NCBI RefSeq assembly: GCF_001625215.2
Contig: NC_030383.2
Location: forward strand, 7,514,779 to 7,578,778
Source: Daucus carota subsp. sativus
Taxonomy: Eukaryota > Streptophyta > Magnoliopsida > Apiales > Apiaceae
Direction: 5' to 3'
DNA length: 64,000 bases
Shown: piece after piece, positions 36,387 through 48,243 of the stretch
How the letters are laid out: each line of letters opens with the position of its first letter
Numbering within the stretch: the stretch's first letter is position 1
Notes under the pieces: model-generated
What the model was told of the DNA's origin: nothing
The model's database searches: none
The model's input: only the letters and a program-made list of their open reading frames with translations
Made by a program: the position numbers and the translations under genes

Positions 36387-38660
36387 GTCCTGGCTTCTAA
36401 TCTTGAAGTGCGCTGGACTTGTAAAGCCTCTCAAGTATGTTAATCTCCTTCTAGATTTCAGCAGGCCAATTCAAATAGCCTGATTTACAACTACAACAAT
36501 TCTTGTTACTTGATATTTCAATTATCTTAACTCAGTTCTACTGTCCAAAATGTCTATACTTAGAATTCAAATTTACTTTTCAGATTAATAGTATAAGTTA
36601 TATGATATAGATTCTATATTTTTGCTCGAAATCATGAACTGATATTATTAATCTGGGATAAACTACAGTTAAATAGTAATCTGAATCATTCTTTGTAAAA
36701 CTGATTTTTGAAAAGAAAAAAACCCAGTAAGATTTAATAGTGGTTGAATTTCAGTCTCTTGCTAAAGATCCTCAGTTCAATTTCTCCCAGTTGCATCATT
36801 TGGAGATGCAGTTAAAAATCTCATATATTCATGTTCTCACATCTAAATTCGGCATCTTTAAAGATTGTTTCATCTTCAACTTTCGATCATCTGTTTGACA
36901 AAATGTGCTGCCATCTATGAAGCTTGTGCATTTTCACAAAGTGTGACTAGAAGTCTTAAACCACTTGTCGAAGGAATCAAGAGCAATGATTCCTATGCCA
37001 ATCAAGTGCAATTCAAGGTATACTATACACCCTTTGATGAACTCTCACTTACACACAGAAATTGAACCAAACTTTCTAATTCCAGAACTTGCTCTTGTTC
37101 AGATTCAGGGTCAGGATTAAGTACATGGTTATTGTTGGCATCAACAGATATGTGAAAATTAGGTGAATATTGCACGATGAAATATTTGAAAAGTAGATTT
37201 ATTTTATATAGAAAGTCTTCGCTATAAATCTCCAAGCGCATGCAGATTGCAGAACCATTTGCAATATTGAATTCTTGGGATTGCTTACAACTATTCTAGA
37301 CTGCATCTCCTTTCGTTCAACCAAACCCTGGAACCGATACCCGTGGACCTTGTTGCATTTTTTGTGAAGGTTTCCGAGGGTGCTACCACTTTGTACATGG
37401 AACCAGTTTGACGTATATACTGTGTAATGTGTAGTATTGCTCATAATAGCATCTTGATACTTCAGCAGCAAACCTTATTTATGCAAAATGTGGCATATTT
37501 ATTTGAAAGAACGTTGCTCGCTTAATTTAATGTATTGCTCCAGAGTGCTCAGAACTCAATCTTACGTATTATGGCCGATACAGGATTCGTTGAGTAAGGG
37601 CTTCATTTATATATATATATATATATATATAAAGTAAAATACTTGGTGCACATAATTGTGTACAAAATTTTATTCATAATGATATGCGGTGGATCTTAAT
37701 TGGAACGAGTGCTTGTATTTACATCAACAACTTCAGTTAAAATATTTCCCATCAGTTATCATGTCATTATGTACAGACATTTTGCACACAATTATGTGCA
37801 GCACCTAGCACTAAAAGTTACACGGGAGCTGTTTGTTTCCAAGAAGCGGTAGCTGTTTCCGATTTTTGCTTTTCTTGACCTGTTTGTGTAAATAAATAAA
37901 AACACTTTTAAGAAACTGAGAATGGTAACTTCTCTCTTAGAAATTCTACTTCTTTTTAACCACTTTATTAATTTATTTATTTCTAACTTCAAATCAACTT
38001 TAAGAAAAAAATCACCTTTTTTTAAATTTAACCAAACGACCCCATAATTTATATTTAGGTATACTGACATACTATTAACATAACTGAAAACTAAAATTTG
38101 ACAAGGGGACTTAAATTTAAAATATTTTAAATAACAATGTAAACAAAATAAACTACGGAAGTAAGCTCCGTCTCAATCGGTAACCTAACCCCTTTTCCAA
38201 ATCTACTCTGCATCTACATCACAACATACATATATCTAAAACTGATAATGTAGAAAAAATCAGAAGTGTACTGCTACGGGTTTCAAATCCGAACACAAAC
38301 ACATGATACTGCTCCGACTTTCAAATCCTATGGGGTTCCTCATGGCTCAACTGGTATGCTCTTCTATTACAATTATTTACAATATTCTTTCTTTTTCTCA
38401 TGATTTTGAGTGGAATTGCGAAAGGTGTTGATTTTAATCTTATTTGTTTGTGGGTATTTGTTTGCTTGTTTAATCCTTGTGTTTTGTTTGGTTTTGGTGT
38501 TTTTGGCGATTTTTCGTGTTACATGTGAGACGCTTCGTTCGCTTCGCATACGACGAGGCAACTTGACCGATAGCATAGCGGTGGTGGTCGATGGTGGCGG
38601 TGACGGCGATTTCAGGACCGGATCCGGTTTCAAAAAGGAAAGCGCGCTAATAGTGCGTTA
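36387..38660. other. Region downstream of the F-box gene with no confident gene
   Basis: An open stretch at about 36745-37017 reads protein-like in pieces: FNFSQLHHLEMQLKISYIHV in one frame, then SVTRSLKPLVEGIKSNDSYA in another. It resembles decayed exons of a second F-box/LRR copy. A TA microsatellite lies near 37610. A short hydrophobic frame at 38410-38661 has no support. The rest is AT-rich. Confidence 0.35.
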
Positions 38661-38835
38661 ATTGAGGGCGGTAATTGTGCCTCTTTATTGAGGGCGTAAA
38701 TTTTGCCTCAATTATTGAGTGCGTAAATTGTGCCTCTTTATTGAGGGCGTTAATTGGGCCTTATTTAAGGGCGTTAATTGTGTCTTAATTAAGGATATTA
38801 ATATTTTATTAGTATGCCTTAATTAAGGGCTTAAT
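38661..38835. repeat. Degenerate tandem repeat
   Basis: About five imperfect copies of ATTGAGGGCGTAAATTGTGC, with a spacer of CTCTTT-type sequence (unit roughly 26-35 bp), decay toward the right into TTAATTAAGGGC. Confidence 0.7.
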
Positions 38836-39168
38836 TGTCTCAATCATGATCTCAATATCATGATTGTGGGAATATTTTGATGTAATCTGTTAAATATATC
38901 GACTTATATTCTTCTTGTTTCTCTTATTTTATTTTCAGGACCGATTTTCTTTTCGGACATTAAAGTTTTATTGTCTAAATTTCCCCGGTCATCTTGCATG
39001 TCCGGCGATTAGATAATAAGTTTTCTTGAATGAAAGAATTATCACGCTGAATTAGGGTGCTTAAGCCTGGTTAGTACGGTCTTCATTCGTCATCGAATGT
39101 ATAGAGTTGTTTGACACATTAATTACATAAGTTATAGTAATTTTTTTTGTGAAGTGTTTTGAATAATA

Positions 39169-39397
39169 CTCCCTCCATTTCAAAATAATAGTCGCTTTGA
39201 CTTTTTGTACGTATTTTGAGGTGCATAAAAAACATATTTCTAAATATTATTTTTCAAATTTTCTTTTTTTGAATAAAAATAGGGATGTTAAACTTTTATT
39301 CAGAAAAAAATTCAAAAATAATGTATAGAAGTATTTTTTTTACACCTTAAACTACGTGCACAGAGTCAAAGCGACTATTATTTTGGAATGGAGGGAG
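39169..39397. mobile_element. Stowaway MITE
   Basis: Terminal inverted repeats CTCCCTCCATTTCAAAATAA / reversed CTCCCTCCATTCCAAAATAA continue as TAGTCGCTTTGAC on both sides. TA flanks the 229-bp element (39167-39168 and 39398-39399). No coding capacity. Confidence 0.93.
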
Positions 39398-39911
39398 TAT
39401 AAGTTTTACAAATATATTTGATTTTCAAGTATAGGAGAAGTGAAAATGAAAATCCAATACTATATATTATGTTATGATAAAATAATTTTATCTTAGTTTA
39501 CAATTCCAAAATTTGCAAGGAAGAAATTTTTACTATTTCTTGCAAAATGATGATTCCTTATCACATATAGAAGAAATCCTTTTTCCCTCGATGTGTGTAG
39601 TGTAGTGTTGCGTTGGATATAAGTAATAACTTTTGCTTTTTTCTTGAACTGAAGTAATAACTTTTAATATGTTTGATTTACTTTTTGAATAAAATATTTA
39701 TGATTTTAATACACACGTCAGGAGTTGCAAATCGCAAAATGACTGCTTTTTACCAGTCAAAGACGCAGTAAACTTTACAGTAACTGCGAAGTGACAACTT
39801 GCACCAAGGTCAACAGACGACCAACCCAGAAGTGAATTCACCCAGGGTAAATTCCAATTCCAATTCCCCGTACGAAAACACTACACTAATATAAACGCAA
39901 TTCCCCCAAAC

Positions 39912-40381
39912 TTAGAGGGGTGTATTGGATTGGGATTTTAAAACATTTTTTTGCATTCATGAAATCCGAGGGTATTCGATTGGGATTGTTTGAAATCCAT
40001 TAAAATCTTGAGGTATTCAATTGGGATTTCAAATTATGCTACAAAATCTGGTGGTATTCAATTGGGATTTTAAATTATGCTTTAAAATCCGATGGTATTC
40101 AATTGGGATTGTTTAAAATCCATTAAAATCTGATGGTATTCAAATGCTGATGGATTTTTTTGCATTTCATAAAATGATGGATTTTGTGGCATTCTTCAGT
40201 GTATTTTAAGTTTTTTGAAATCCCATCAAAATCAATGGGATTTTGAAGCATTGTGCTTAAATCCTATCAACTCTGCGACATTTTATCAAGAATCCGCACA
40301 AAATCAAAATCAGACACAATCCATTAAAATCCATAGACTAAAAACAATCCATTAAAATCCCAATCGAATACACCCCTCTTA
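39912..40381. mobile_element. PIF/Harbinger-like (Tourist) MITE with internal tandem repeats
   Basis: The element 39915-40378 has ends GAGGGGTGTATTGGATTGGG / reversed GAGGGGTGTATTCGATTGGG, both flanked by TTA. The left half contains repeats of GGTATTCAATTGGGATTTTA spaced by about 40-60 bp. It ends about 165 bp before the CNR6-like start codon, so it lies in that gene's promoter or leader. Confidence 0.88.
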
Positions 40382-40543
40382 ACCCCTTGATATACTCACA
40401 TTTCTTTGTTTTTGCAGATTGGACCTAATTTAAGCGATCGCACATTCAATCTCAATCCTGTTATGGTATAATCCTCAGTTTCACTTTTCTGTGTGTTTTT
40501 ATCGAGTAAATTTCTGTGTGTGTTGATTGAGTGGTGAGATCAG

Positions 40544-43338
40544 ATGGCGGACGGAGGAAATCCATCGCGATACGTGAAATTGACGAAAGAGCAAGCTGCT
40601 CCTACCGAAGACATTCGCCCCGGGGAGCTTAATCAGCCTATTGATGTTCATCAGGTCCCTATCTCGTTATATGCATTGTAGTTTTCATGTCTTGTGCTGA
40701 ATTTATATTTATTATTATAAAAAGTCGGTAGCGTAAATAGTTGAGATTTGTGTTTAGGATTTGCGATCGTGTTGTGTTTTGAGAGTGATTAATTGTTACG
40801 AGTTGTTGAAATTGATGGACTAGTTGATTGTATGGTTTGTAGTGATAATTTGTTGTGTTATGGAAATTGAGTTGGTTAGATTTACTCGGGAGTGGGAATG
40901 GGAATGTTTTGCTGCCTAGTGGATATACTGGTGAAAAGGGTGAGAAAACAGTGGACTGTGGTAATGGAGTGATTACAGATATGAGTAAATGTGATTATCT
41001 TTGTTGATATATGTTATATTTGTTTAAGGTTGTTTTTACTTTTTACTAGTACATGCTAGCAGTGTCTTGTGTTTCTAGGGTACCTTGTATCAGCGTAGAT
41101 CAAGAGGAGCCGTGTAATTCTAGACTTGAATATTAAGTCGCGGTCATGTCTCGCCCAGGCGTGCTGTTTTTCTATCATCCTCTTCTTATATTTTTATTCC
41201 CTTATTTTCCCGTGAAGGTCAAGTAATTACAAACATACATGCCTGAAATGAGACTTGAACCCAAGAGGGAGGGATATCCGTCAGGCTCAATAGTTAAATT
41301 CATGTGTGTTGGAATCTCTTAACAACTTGACTGACTTGATCATTGCATATTACAGGGAGCTGCACCAATGATTACATTTTATCATAAAATAGTTTATGTA
41401 CACAGAACACGAAGGACTAGAGTCAACAAAATTTTGCAATGTGTCCTTTGCCCTTTATAACGAAGTTCCTGATCACCAGGTGATCTGCCTGGTTCATATT
41501 TTTGTCATATTATGATTTACTTATAGGGGTTAGATGTAGTATGCCAAAAGCTCCAAAAATATCAGTCTGTCGTTCACTCAAAATTTGTTCTGTGTTGGCC
41601 GTGGTCGCCTCAGATTTTTCCAAAACTTGATCAACTGTAGCATACAATTTCATATATTATTTTGCATAACAGATTTAGAATTACTCTTTACTAGAATAGT
41701 GAAATTTCTATTTAACTATTTATGCTCAAACTTTTGTGGGATCTTCTTCATTCTTTCTATTATCGTACTGTTGTTACCAGTTCAAGGTGCATTCAGTTGA
41801 ATGTTTATAGGCTGGTTCCTCACTATAAAAAATGAACGTTGCTCAATTTTCGATCTGACTGTTTATGTCGTTGTATCAGTTTTTTTTTGTCAGGTTTGTT
41901 GCATCAGTTTTGTTTGACCTTTTATAGACATATTTGTTATTTGCTTATGCACATCAGTCCAAGGCTTTTCTGAGTTTAGAGTTTACTATCAAAACCTCAT
42001 TCCCTTATCCGTTTTTTTTGTCAGCTGAATGTTAAGAAGTGCAACGAGTGTGGTCAGCCTTTACCAGAAAGCTTTCAATTTCCTGCAGATGAGCCCTGGT
42101 CAACCGGTATTTTTGGTTGTACTCAAGATACAGACAGCTGTAAGTTTTCATTTCTACATCTGGATCAGCAAGCTGTAAGTTTTGCTATGATACCATCATC
42201 CCCTTATGTGATTTGCATCTGTCTGTTGATGTGTAACTATGCTATGAGGACACATAGTGCATTACGAGAAAAAAGGGGCACTACCAAGTGCATACTAGAT
42301 ATTGTCACACGGCATGGCAGTTTTATCGATTTCTTTGTGCTAGTTTTACTAGAATGTTCCTATGCAACTATAACCATATAAACAATACATTATGATTAGG
42401 GTTACCTTTAGAAAGAAGACTGTAGTATCTCCTCTTTTCTGTTCACTAAGAAAAGTTATTAAAGTTTTTGGGAAGTACTGCTAATGACATCTCTTTTGTA
42501 ATCAAAGTCCCCGCCAAGTATTCGTGTATGCAATGTCTTGTTACGAGCATAATTGCATAATATTCATAAAGTAAGCATTTATCTAATAGTATTTACATCT
42601 CCAATTGACAGGCTGGACAGGGCTCTTTTGCCCATGTGTCCTGTTTGGGCGTAATTTTGAAGCCTTGAAGGAAGAGGTGCCTTGGACTGGCCCATGCATC
42701 TGTCATGCTATTTTCATTGAGGGTGGCATTGCACTTGCTGCAGCAACAGCAGTGTTCCATGGTATTGATCCAAGGACATCATTCCTTATTTGTGAGGGTT
42801 TGCTGTTTAGTTGGTGGATGTGTGGCATATATACTGGTCTTGTACGACAACAACTTCAGAAAAAATATCATCTCAAGGTGATTATCTTTACCGCAGTAAA
42901 TAGCTTCTACAAAAAACAGTTTATGAAATAAGATAACAAGTTCTGAGCTGCAAGTTCTTGTCTTGTTGAAGATGTTTGTCAAAAGCTATTGGCTTCTACT
43001 TTGATACTAAATTGTTTGTATGCACAATGTATTCTCTGCAAGCCACTTCCTTGTTGCTTGATTGCCATTTATTTTTCCATTTGCAGAACTCGCCATGTGA
43101 TCCATGCCTGGTGCATTGCTGCATGCACTGGTGTGCATTGTGCCAAGAGCACCGGGAAATGAAGGCACGTTTGTCAGACGATGTTGTAATGCCAATGACT
43201 ATTGTTAACCCACCTCCTGTCCAGGAGATGAAGTCGGATGCTGAGAATAGAGACGTGCCACCACACTCTGGAAATGATGTGCCACCCTCTGGAAATGACG
43301 TTGAGCAGCAAACCAACCTAGAGATGGTTGCATTATAG
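40544..43338 (+). CDS. CNR6: PLAC8-family protein, cell number regulator 6-like
   Basis: Four exons (40544-40654, 42025-42139, 42612-42877, 43087-43338) join in frame to 247 residues. The N-terminus [17 protein letters not shown], the zinc-ribbon-like [12 protein letters not shown], the PLAC8 cysteine block [15 protein letters not shown], the hydrophobic segments [14 protein letters not shown] and [18 protein letters not shown], and the second cysteine block [25 protein letters not shown] (in parts) are all as in the CNR6 subgroup. PLAC8 proteins are small plasma-membrane proteins linked to organ size and to metal or calcium transport; the role of this subgroup is not well defined. The C-terminal tail is acidic and proline-rich, with a short direct repeat ([12 protein letters not shown]). 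Intron 1 is 1.37 kb. The ATG choice is supported by conservation of the N-terminus. Confidence 0.93.
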
Positions 43339-43585
43339 AATCGTAATATGCATGGTTGTGGCTACATGTGGAATTATACAATACTGTCTTGCTAGGAATT
43401 ACTCACAAGTAAAACTGTCTTCTGCTTTGGGAAAAGGTCTCCAGAAAGGATATGTTCAAAATTTTTCTGACAAGGATGTGTGATTTATATATAATCAGAA
43501 ATCACTTGAAATGGTTAAACTAATTTTTAAATTTGACTATAGTACACATTTACTTGCCTTTTTTTCCTTTTGCATATAGAAATAA

Positions 43586-43960
43586 GAGCATATGCAGGAG
43601 AGTCCTAACATGTTCCCTAAATATATAATAAAATATTCATTTTTTAAGGGATTACTACATTTTATTGAATGGGAACTCCAACAACATTCCCTATTTCTAT
43701 TCCCTATTGTTATTTTAATATTATATTCAACTTGTAAGTAGGAGAGAGAAACGAGGGAAAAAGAGGAAAAAAGGAGAGAAGTGAATATTTTATTGTTCAA
43801 AATAGTATGAGGAATGGTTCCACAATCCTTAAAAATGAGGAATGAAGTGGGCATACTAACTTTTTAAGGGATGATTAGGCTGGAGTTGTGTTTTATGTCA
43901 CATTCCTTATATTATATTAATAGCTTAGAACACCATATAGCTAGGCTGCTGGAGATCCTC
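43586..43960. mobile_element. PIF/Harbinger-like MITE
   Basis: The ends GAGCATATGCAGGAGAG and, reversed, GAGGATCTCCAGCAG are imperfect inverted repeats flanked by TAA on both sides (43583-43585 and 43961-43963). The element lies between the convergent CNR6-like and TIP genes. Confidence 0.6.
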
Positions 43961-44102
43961 TAAGCACCTATTATTAAGAATAAAGTACATTTCTACTTGC
44001 TTGCAAGTAAGATACTTGTACGGTTATGCAATCATACTATGTGTCTCATCATGTCTTGTGCAACATAGCACAAAGGCAAATGAACTGACTAATAAGAAGC
44101 AA

Positions 44103-45078
44103 TTAGGCACCAATTCCATCACCAATGCTCCTCAAAGAATCACTCCCCTGAGGAAACACTACATTGTCATACAGCAGTGCTGCGACGGCTGCACCAACCA
44201 GGGGACCGACCCAGTAAACTGCTTGATTCTTGAAACTTCCACCAATCAATGCAGCCCCAAATGAGTAAGCCGGATTCATGGATCCACCAGTGAACGGACC
44301 AGATGCCAATACGTTGGCTCCTGCTATAAATCCGATGGCTAAAGGTCCAATGACCGTCATGGGACCCCGCCTTGGATCAGCGGCTGCATAAAATGTGTAC
44401 ACCAATGCAAATGTCATCATGCCCTCCAAGATTGATGCTCCAAATCCAGTCATTTCATCAGGTATCATTCCCTGCATAGGAACATGCTGCAACACGCACA
44501 AACACAAAGGCATAGACATAGTCATCACTACACTAACTCTCTGAATAAAAAGTTCATCTTAACCATGTAATCGAACCTGTCCTACTGTTGTAACTTTCAG
44601 AAGCAAGCAAGCCATGACAGAGCCAAGTATTTGAGAAATCCAGCAGAAGAATGCCACTGAAATACTAACATGGCCTCCAATCGCCATTCCAAAAGTCACA
44701 GCCGGATTAACATGTCCACCAGAAACACTGGATGAAACATAAACAGCAACCGCCAAGGAGAAAGCCGTTGCAATCGCGGTGCCAACCAAACCACTAGGTT
44801 CTGATGCAGCATTTCCCATCAACTTCTCTACATGTAACACAATGCACATAAAAGATCATTCAGTTGGATAATTGATCTTAAAATCATCACTAAAATCCAT
44901 AGCAATTACAGTAAAAACTAGCACTTAAGAAGAAGAAAAAACACGGGAACTCACTAGAAGACATTGAGGATCCAACAGCGGCAAAAACAAAGAAGAAAGT
45001 AGACAAGAACTCTGCAAGGTATGATCGAAGAGCATTGCGAGTGACTGAATGCTCCAAACGGCTTCTTAGAGAGTCCAT
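44103..45078 (-). CDS. TIP5-1: Tonoplast-intrinsic aquaporin TIP5;1 type
   Basis: Three exons (44955-45078, 44577-44827, 44103-44486) join in frame to 252 residues. Six membrane helices and two half-helices are expected, with NPA boxes in SGGHVNPAVTFG and GGSMNPAYSFGAAL. The stretches NALRSYLAEFLSTFFFV, QHVPMQGMIPDEMTGFGAS, LEGMMTFALVYTFYAA, DPRRGP, ANVLASGPF and FKNQAVYWVGPLVG follow TIP5;1 closely. TIP5;1 is a divergent, mostly pollen-expressed TIP that conducts water and urea in Arabidopsis. The second NPA box is followed by Tyr instead of the selectivity-filter Arg common in most TIPs, so the pore should differ. The exon layout, with phase-1 and phase-0 introns, fits TIP genes. The start is the first ATG after an AT-rich leader. 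Confidence 0.93.
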
Positions 45079-46385
45079 TTTAATATGTCAATCAAGAACG
45101 AATAAGTCTGATAATAAAGTTACACAAAAATCAGAAGTTACTTATGTGTACATATATATGATGCAAGTTGGTTATTCGGAATTTGATAATTTATATTTTG
45201 ATTAAAAAAGATAACCGCTCTGCCCAAGGCGCCATTTTTACTTTGTTTGAGGTGGTTATGGTTATGACAGTTTTCTCTTGCATTAGCCCATGACTCCTTC
45301 CCTCGTCCCTGCAATTAGCTGATGAACTAATGCGCCACCACTGCTCTCGAAAATAAGAGAGAAAGTAGAGGTGTTTGTTTAAAGTGCGATCAGCCAATTG
45401 TGTACATGAGTAAACTTAAAAATTGTGGCCAAATTTTACACTGATTTTTAAAAAGTTGGTCAGAGTTTCAAATTTTCAAAAAGATGGTCAAACTTTGGCT
45501 CTGCTTTTTAAAAGTGTGGTCCCGTTAAATGTCACTAACGGAGTAACAGACAGAAGGGTAAAAATGATTTCCAAATTCTCACAAAAGTGGCCAAACTTTG
45601 GTCCGCTTTTCAAAAATGTGGTTCCTCACATTTAACGGGAGCCACACTTTTAAAAAACGGAACCAAAATTTGGCCATCTTTTTGAAAATTTGAAACTCTA
45701 AGCCAACTTTTTGAAAACTGGTGTAAATTTTGACCACAACTTTGAAATTTACTCTGGTTTGTTTTGATCATTTTTTTACAGGACCGGCTCAATTGGATCA
45801 AACTAAACCTGTAACATATCGGGTAGAATTTGTTAAATGCGTAAAATATTGTGACGGTTGTATTGGGTGGTAATATTTTAAAATTAAATAAATTATTTAT
45901 ATTTTAGGTTGTTATAAATAAAATATATAATTTCAATATTATAATAAATATAAACAATTTAAAATAAAAAACAAATATTAAAATAATTTAAAAATAAATA
46001 TGACAAATTCAACGAAATTTTAATTCTTAATTAAAATTCCATAAGTTAATTTAAACATGAAACAATTGAAATACAATGTTATTAGTCTAATGTGCAGGGA
46101 AATATCGTCTACATACACATATTAGCATCCGAAATATACCCGTTGCTATTTTATTGAAAATCTCGCTATTATATATACTCAAACAAATTTTACAAAAAAA
46201 ATAAATTAAATCATAAAAAGCGCGAACCGTAATCGAATCAATTATTAATCTGATTAACAGGAAATACTGTAATCAGTTAATCACCGTTTTTAGTAGAATA
46301 AAATTAATGCTTTAAGTATAAGTTGTGAAAAAATGACATTGTAATCTACAAGTGGAATTCGAGTAATTTTACTACTCTCCTCACT
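45079..46385. other. Divergent intergenic region between TIP5;1 and GONST3
   Basis: The first few hundred bases hold the TIP promoter. A foldback MITE occupies 45408-45754. The remainder is very AT-rich with no gene. The GONST3 first exon probably begins close to 46385. Confidence 0.45.
45408..45754. mobile_element. Foldback MITE
   Basis: The left arm (45408-45545) and right arm (about 45620-45754) are inverted copies. Shared blocks include AAAAAGTTGG, GAGTTTCAAATTTTCAAAAA, GATGG and GTGGCCAAA-type sequence; the outer ends are GAGTAAAC / reversed GAGTAAAT. A middle copy of the GTGGCCAAACTTTGGTCCG motif is also present. No target duplication was identified. No coding capacity. Confidence 0.75.
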
Positions 46386-47109
46386 CGTCTACCGACATTC
46401 TCCGGCAACGGCGAGATCCACCTCCTCTTAACGCCGCCGTCGCTCGTCTAATTCCAATTGTATCTCTTCATGTATGTATATGTCCCCCTTTCTTCTCAAC
46501 AATTTGTTTCTATAATCTTCCGTTGTTACTTTGTACATTGAGCTCGTTCTGGATCTTATATAGTTTATTATACATATATGATGCTAAATCATATCTCTAA
46601 AGTCAATTCTGTTGCTGATTTTTCATAGCTGTGGATTTCAATTGAGTTTTATTTCGTTGCGCATTTTTATGATCCTGTTTAGATACATCACGATAAATAA
46701 ATTGATTAATGATGTCGATTAGATAGAATTAGTGCTTTTTTTAACCTCGGTTTATTGATAATCTCTGTTAATTAACGAAAGTTTAGCTACAAAGTCGCAG
46801 CATTAGCCACGTGAATTCCTTGTAGCATAGAGATTCTTGTAGCATAGTGAAGTTTGTATCGCAGGATACAAACTGTGTTAATCTTGTTTGTGTTTGTTGA
46901 TGTTAATCGGCTTAAACGAAGGCTTCTTGTTTACGGCTAAATGTATTGTTAATAGTTTGTAATTTGATAGGAATAGGAAAGCTTTTAGCTCAATCACTTG
47001 TTGCTTCTGAATTCTGATGCAGAAGAACACATTCCCCCCCTCTTTTGCGGTGAATGATAGTAGTAATGTTAAAATAGTTGATGTTCTATTTATGTATTCC
47101 CAGATTTAG
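46386..47109 (+). other. 5'UTR and leader intron of the GONST3-type gene
   Basis: A leader exon ending near 46471 (CTTCAT before GTATGTATATG) is followed by an intron to the acceptor TATTCCCAG at 47103, six bases before the start codon. The coding region itself has no introns. Confidence 0.65.
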
Positions 47110-48243
47110 ATGTCCGATGATGTGGAAAACCCCATTGGTGATGCCCAAAAAGGTTCAGCTGCTACTTCAACCTCCCCTGTCATTGAATTTCAAGCAACAT
47201 GGTATAGTAGCTTTCTTCAGCATGTATCGGTCTATGGTATAGCTGCTGGGTACTGTCTGTCGGCATCACTGCTTTCCATTATCAATAAATGGGCTGTTAT
47301 GAAATTTCCTTATCCTGGAGCATTGACTGCATTGCAGTACTTCACTAGTGCAGCTGGCGTTTTCATTTTAGGTTCGCTTAAGATTTTGGAGCACGATAAA
47401 CTTGATCTAATGACAATGTGGCGGTTCCTACCAGCAGCATTTATATTCTATTTGTCTCTCTTCACAAACAGTGAGCTTCTTCTCCACGCCAATGTCGACA
47501 CCTTCATTGTCTTCCGTTCAGCAGTTCCAATCTTTGTTGCAATAGGTGAATCCCTCTACTTGCACCAACCATGGCCGTCAATGAAGACATGGTTTTCACT
47601 GGCCACAATATTTGGTGGTAGTGTTCTCTATGTCATGACTGATTACCAATTCACCGTCATGGCTTATAGTTGGGCACTGGCCTATCTGATAAGCATGTCC
47701 ATAGATTTTGTTTATATTAAGCATGTGGTTATGACAATTGGTTTAAACACATGGGGTCTTGTACTGTACAACAACCTCGAGGCTCTGCTATTGTTTCCGC
47801 TAGAGCTGCTAGTAATGGGAGAGTTAAAGAAGATAAAGCATGAAATATCGGATGAGTCAGATTGGCATTCCTTTCAAGTGGTTTTGCCCGTAGGCCTATC
47901 ATGTTTGTTTGGTTTAGCGATTTCCTTCTTTGGTTTTTCTTGTCGGAAGGCAATTTCTGCAACAGGATTTACGGTTTTAGGAATAGTGAACAAGCTTCTG
48001 ACAGTGGTAATAAATCTTGTTATCTGGGATAAACATTCTACATTTGTGGGAACAATAGGGCTTCTGATTTGCATGTTAGGTGGAGTTATGTATCAGCAGT
48101 TCAGTAGTACTAAGCCTAAAGCTGCCAAAAATGTTGAGGTACAAGAGAGGGAGGAGGAACAACAGAAGCTCCTTGAATTGCAAAACAGCTCAGAGAACAG
48201 AGACAGTGAGAAGCAAGTTACGGATTTGGCTGAGGAAAATTAA
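47110..48243 (+). CDS. GONST3: Golgi nucleotide-sugar transporter, GONST3/GGLT1 type
   Basis: A single coding exon of 377 residues has about ten membrane segments typical of the NST/triose-phosphate-translocator superfamily. Diagnostic stretches shared with Arabidopsis GONST3 (At1g76340) include YGIAAGYCLSASLLSIINKW, FPYPGALTALQYFTSAAGV, LFTNSELLLHANVDTFIVFR, WALAYLISMSIDFVYIKHVV, GLNTWGLVLYNNLEALLLFP and ATGFTVLGIVNKLLTVVINL. The last contains the nucleotide-sugar-binding-like GxxNK motif. GONST3 is the Golgi GDP-L-galactose transporter (GGLT1) that feeds rhamnogalacturonan-II side chains. That substrate is known for the Arabidopsis protein and inferred here. The C-terminal 50 residues are acidic and lysine-rich with a coiled-coil-like EEEQQKLLELQ, facing the cytosol. 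The start ATG directly follows a leader intron. Confidence 0.95.
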   Translation: MSDDVENPIGDAQKGSAATSTSPVIEFQATWYSSFLQHVSVYGIAAGYCLSASLLSIINKWAVMKFPYPGALTALQYFTSAAGVFILGSLKILEHDKLDLMTMWRFLPAAFIFYLSLFTNSELLLHANVDTFIVFRSAVPIFVAIGESLYLHQPWPSMKTWFSLATIFGGSVLYVMTDYQFTVMAYSWALAYLISMSIDFVYIKHVVMTIGLNTWGLVLYNNLEALLLFPLELLVMGELKKIKHEISDESDWHSFQVVLPVGLSCLFGLAISFFGFSCRKAISATGFTVLGIVNKLLTVVINLVIWDKHSTFVGTIGLLICMLGGVMYQQFSSTKPKAAKNVEVQEREEEQQKLLELQNSSENRDSEKQVTDLAEEN

